Assembly: GCA_034670405.1 (NCBI GenBank)
Contig: JAXDDX010000049.1
Location: 2,984,001 to 3,048,000 of the forward strand
Length of the DNA: 64,000 nt
Direction of reading: 5' to 3'
Source: Hoplostethus atlanticus
Taxonomy: Eukaryota; Chordata; Actinopteri; Trachichthyiformes; Trachichthyidae
The notes below the pieces were generated by a model, which searched no databases, was not told the origin of the DNA, and saw nothing but the letters and a program-made list of their open reading frames with translations. How positions within the stretch are numbered: position 1 is the stretch's first letter; each line of letters starts with the position of its first letter. Of this stretch, positions 56,674 through 64,000 are shown one piece after another. Both the position numbers and the translations under genes were made by a program.

Positions 56674-58190
56674 AAAAAGAGAAGGGAAGAATGAGTGGAC
56701 TACTACTATTGGGCAGGACCCAATAATCTCAGAGATGATTGACATGTCATTGTGACATGTCATCATTAGTAGTGCGTTTAGCCTGCTGGTGCTAGGGGGA
56801 GTGGTCTAACACTGTGTAGGCTTACTCTAGCAGTCTGATAGGTGGAGATGTCTCCGTGATGAATGCACACTAATGGTCAAGTATTTTTCTTTTTTTTTCA
56901 GTTATTTTGTTAACATTTCATTCTGCATGTCGCACTTTTATGTTTTAAATTTTATGTACATCCTACACAAGTTAGTTTGGCACTAAATCCCCTCTATAAT
57001 GGACTCTGATTCCTATGTAGCAGGGAAGGGGAGATACTGAAACGGCTTACAGTATAGACAACTGAAACAAGTGCAACTACTGATGGGCATCGGTGAACAT
57101 TCACCTGATATAGACTAAAAGATGGTTTGCTATTTCAGCCCTGGCAAAAAATACCCTGCTGCTGTGATTCCTCCAGTCTCTTCACACAAGGCTCCGTTTA
57201 TGTACCAGTAGCGACTGGTAACCATTCTAGTGCTTTTATGGGGGGCGGGGAGCTTTGAACAAGTATGGAACGAATGATAATGACTGGTAATGTGAAGTGT
57301 TGTTTTCTATTTAGTGTGTTTGTGCAGAAGTGTGTGTGTTTTTGTGTTGGGGAAGGTGGGGGGGGCGGGGGGGTGCGTATTGCTCTGAATGTGTTTACTA
57401 TGGGTTATGCTTTAAAACTTTTGTCATGCAACGGAAAAATGGAGCAAAGCACCACAACTATTCCTTTAGGTTGGGAGCGGTGTGTGTGGCGATCATGCTG
57501 GAAGACAGGTCTTATAAATAATGTAGTGTTTTTACAGCAGGGAAATGGTACTGGTATTTATTCCAAACAACAGCAACGGCTTTGAGGCTCAGTTAAACCT
57601 TATCAGTAGTGCATTATATTGTAATAACTCATGTATAACCCACCACACACATGAGCCCTCTGATCTCAAAGTGGCTCATAACCGCTGAACCAAAATGAAC
57701 TGAGCTATGCAGTGCTGCCCTGGCCTCGCTGGAACTGCTCTGAGAACAGCGTGGAAAGGAGTCACCTTGCGCTACGGCAGCGGCAGGTAGAAGTGGCTCC
57801 TCCAGCGTGAATGTGTGCTGCTATAGCCACTGAGATGTCTGCTGCTCCTTACCTGCTCACTGGATTCTGGTGAGAGATCAGATTTCAGTGTAGCCTCTGA
57901 CTCTCAACCTGCTTCCTGGCAGCACTAGTACTTTCTCTACCCTGACTGACTGCAGCTCATTCAAGGTGAGGGAAAACTGCACAATACTTGATATTCGTTT
58001 GCTGCATTTTGTATTTTTGTTTTTTCAGTAGTGTTTTTGTACATAATTGTACAATTTATGTTTACTAAAAAGCTGGCACTATTTTGAGGTTTATTCTGTT
58101 ACAGGCTTTCGGAGACGTCATTGGTTTTATTTCAGTGTGTTCTACCATATGTTTATTTTGAAGAGAAATAAAATGTAATTAAGTACATTT
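56674..58190 (+). other. camsap1: camsap1 3' UTR
   Basis: Non-coding sequence after the stop codon, with an AATAAA signal at 58167-58172 giving a probable end near 58190. It contains two copies of the palindrome TGACATGTCA at 56740-56749 and 56753-56762. Transcript extent is inferred from the poly-A signal. Confidence 0.7.
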
Positions 58191-58199
58191 TCTCAAGAA

Positions 58200-60897
58200 A
58201 ATTAGTGTGGTCGCTGAAAAATCGATGGTCTGTGTGTGTGTGGTGTGTGCCTCCCTTCACCTCTCCACCTTTAAAGTTCTACCTTCTTGTGGCTTTCCCT
58301 GTCCCTGCAGTCCTATCACCCCCCCCCCCCCCCCCCCCCCAACACACACTTACTCTCCCCGACCTTCTCTGCAACTAGCTGGGCATTTTGATGTACATGT
58401 AGTGTAAAAACTAGGAGGAGTTGCAGTGACAAATCCAGAGTATCAATATTAGTGTGCTCATCGTGCAAGCACACTAATAAATGCTTCTACTGTACTCTAA
58501 TGTATGGTGGATGGCTCTTGTGTTACAGACAACTACACCTTTTAGTAAACGTTTTTCTTAAAATATCAAAATAGTTTTCTCTTAATTGCTTAGATGTATG
58601 GACAAAAAATGAATATAGTGTAGCTAGTCTACTGGCTGGTGTCCAAATATAAGAAGCAGACTAGAACAGGGCATGGAACATATTGTATGTCTCTCTAAAG
58701 AAGATATGATACAATAATACTTCCCACTGTAGGGGTCAAATGCTGCTGATACTAGAAATCCTGCACTTGAATGTGTCAAAAGTAAGAGCATCATGGTATC
58801 ACAGTATCATCAGCACCAGTGTTTTTTGGCCTTTTGAGGATCATTCCCACTGCAACCCACAGACAACACAGAATATTCCTCTAAAAGACGCTGGTTAGTG
58901 ATGATGCTGGTATGTGAAGTTGTAGGTTTAATTTAAGCCTTCATTTAATACTTAAATCTCAAAAACTAAATCCAAACTAGCCAGAATCCAGAACTATTTT
59001 AAGCCCTGTTGGTGAAAGCTCATACGGTACATCCACATCCACCTAACTGGTCATTGCTACACTAACGTGACAGTACGAAGGCTAAATTGTGATCCTTCAG
59101 CAACTCAAAACACTTGTGTAAGGCTGTTTCTTCATAATATGGCACTTTAATGTACAAGTTAAAATAAAAAATACCAAAGTACAGATAATTTCAACATTCA
59201 TATATATAAGAAGTCAAAGGTGATCAGAATGCTCTTGTACAAGACAAGAATTATCTAGTATTTAAGTCCTGAAAAAGACAAATATACTGCACAAACCACA
59301 AACTAAAATGGTAAGCAATTTGTTTCATTGAGCTTAAAGCTTAAAGATAAACAATAGTTATGTCATTATTAATATACGTAAAAATAAATACTTTATGGCA
59401 CAATATTGAGTATGATTATGGCACGGTCTGTTTAAAGGGTTAAACTAACCTCTTAGAGTGCAAAAATCTTGTCTAACCTAAGAAATGTACTGTAAGATTC
59501 ATAACACTGAGAGAGAACAGAAATAGTACATTACTGACTAATCAAGACTTCCACACCACTGAAGAACTATTTCAATGGTTCAGCTACAAAGACTGAGCTG
59601 ATGGAAATGAAAACTGGATGTACTATGGATGTCATTTTAATTATGTAACATACTGTTAAAGGGTAGGCTTTTTTTCATGTGATAGATGGTCATTTGGCCT
59701 GAGTGACATCTTTGGCCCAGGTCAATTTAGAATGCATGGTTTGGCTCCTTGACTTATTTAGCATTGTTGTATGTTTTTCTACCTTGGTTGCATGCTGCTG
59801 TGTGCTGAAGCAACACTGACATTTCATTTCACATAGGCCAGCTAATCACAACCATGGCAACGATGCTGCCCATCCCTCACAACATGAACCCATTTTGAAC
59901 AATGGGCTGGTTAGGACCCTCACTCAGGGCATCAGATGCTGCCTTTTTGCCTTTGACAGCACATCATGTCTCTGGAGGATCCTTAGCCTTACTTGATACA
60001 ACCATATACCCAACACTATAATTCAGGAAAAGATGGATAAACCCTGGTCTCCACCCTGGTCAGAACCGCCTACCTCTGCATTTCAATTCGATCTACCCAA
60101 TCAACCTCCACTTACCCTCAGGGGGCCACGCCCCAATAGACCACGCAGTACAAGGCTATGGGCCAGGTGTTCAAACATGAGGTCCTGCCAACCCTAGCAC
60201 CTCACATTTCTGCTGCTTGGGATCTGGGCGAGAGCAGGGCACAACGTAGAGCCAGATGTTGAATGAACTCCACAATAAAACTCCACAGAATAGGCGAAAG
60301 GTCAGTGGGTGAGTGAGTGAATTAGGTGTTCATATGGCTAGTAAGCCAAACCATGCATTCCAATTTCATTCTGCCAACTGACTACACTGTAGATCATTCT
60401 TATTATCATATGAAGAAAACCTGAAAAAATCAACTACTTTATCTAATTCAGCTGAAAATACCAAAAGTCTCAAGCCAGTGTCATGCATAAGGGCGGTCCT
60501 GTAATCCTGAGTCATTTGTTTGATGACTCAGCTTCGCCCACATACAGGATTGCAGCTAATGGACCTGACTGACGTCTCTTGTAGGTAGCTGCATTCACTT
60601 GTTAACAGGCAAGTCCCTGACTGCTCATACGAGAGCTTTCAAAAAAGCTTCAAAAAGTGAATACACTATTAAATACAGTGTCTATGGCGAGGAGGTGAAT
60701 GGGTGTCACAGATGTCATTAGATGTCATCGTTCAAACAGTAGGCACTCTTACAGTACAGTAGTAGACCACAATGCTGGAACACAGGAGCACAAATCATCC
60801 TCTTCCAGATCGGACCTGCGTGGAGATAACCAGACCCTCATGAAAGAAGAAGGGCGTCATTGGGAGCCAGTGTGCACCAGTGCATGGTGGTACAGTA
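58200..60897. other. Space between the convergent genes; probable kcnt1 3' UTR on the minus strand
   Basis: The two genes meet tail to tail here. No coding frame of known type is seen. Sequence adjoining 60897 is expected to be the kcnt1 3' UTR, but I could not place a confident minus-strand poly-A signal. A C run lies at about 58320-58341. An imperfect hairpin with opposed AP-1 sites lies at about 60490-60550. Confidence 0.5.

Positions 60898-64000
<3,103 letters not shown>

Noticed and set aside
58317..58345. C homopolymer as a functional element
   Set aside because: A simple mononucleotide run, prone to sequencing error; no structure around it supports a function.

Overview
This window is vertebrate, almost certainly teleost fish, genomic DNA. 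Genes have many short exons with GT-AG introns. The three proteins read from those exons are vertebrate Notch1, CAMSAP1 and the Slack potassium channel KCNT1. The repeat content (CA/TG microsatellites, a Tc1-like relic, hAT-type elements with 8-bp target duplications, tRNA-derived SINEs, L2/CR1-like LINE 3' ends) is typical of ray-finned fish. The species cannot be named from sequence alone.

Layout. 1-6840 is non-coding upstream sequence with microsatellites and one SINE tail. 6841-7212 is the notch1 promoter and 5' leader. 7213-30204 is a complete notch1 gene on the + strand: 34 coding exons, whose summed length (7446 nt) is a multiple of three and gives 2481 residues. Its 3' UTR runs to about 31770 and carries a 319-bp foldback hAT-type element. 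At 32397-32527 a TATA box stands before a short signal-peptide-like reading frame with a consensus splice donor, an orphan I could not connect to further exons. 33480-56673 is camsap1 on the + strand: an inferred 5' non-coding exon, 17 constitutive coding exons (4725 nt, 1574 residues) and three in-frame candidate cassette exons (33, 60 and 63 nt). Its large early introns hold most of the transposon debris, including a 2.37-kb hAT-type element with a second hAT-type element nested in it. The camsap1 3' UTR ends near 58190. 60898 to beyond 64000 is the 3' part of kcnt1 on the - strand (nine exons, C-terminal cytoplasmic part), tail-to-tail with camsap1.

Function. Notch1 is a cell-surface receptor whose intracellular domain becomes a transcription co-activator. 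CAMSAP1 binds microtubule minus ends. KCNT1 is a sodium-activated potassium channel. They share no pathway. All three map to human 9q34.3, so the order here is an old syntenic block, more compact than in human.

Main points for a second look: the foldback element in the notch1 3' UTR; nested hAT insertions with clean target duplications; inverted LINE copies flanking one camsap1 exon; three in-frame camsap1 cassette exons; a one-base frame disruption in a kcnt1 exon; UG-repeat tracts within about 20 nt of splice sites in camsap1 and kcnt1; an ETS/RFX motif cluster in notch1 intron 15; and the orphan signal-peptide exon. All exon boundaries were read by eye from splice consensus, reading phase and family knowledge; no alignment was run.
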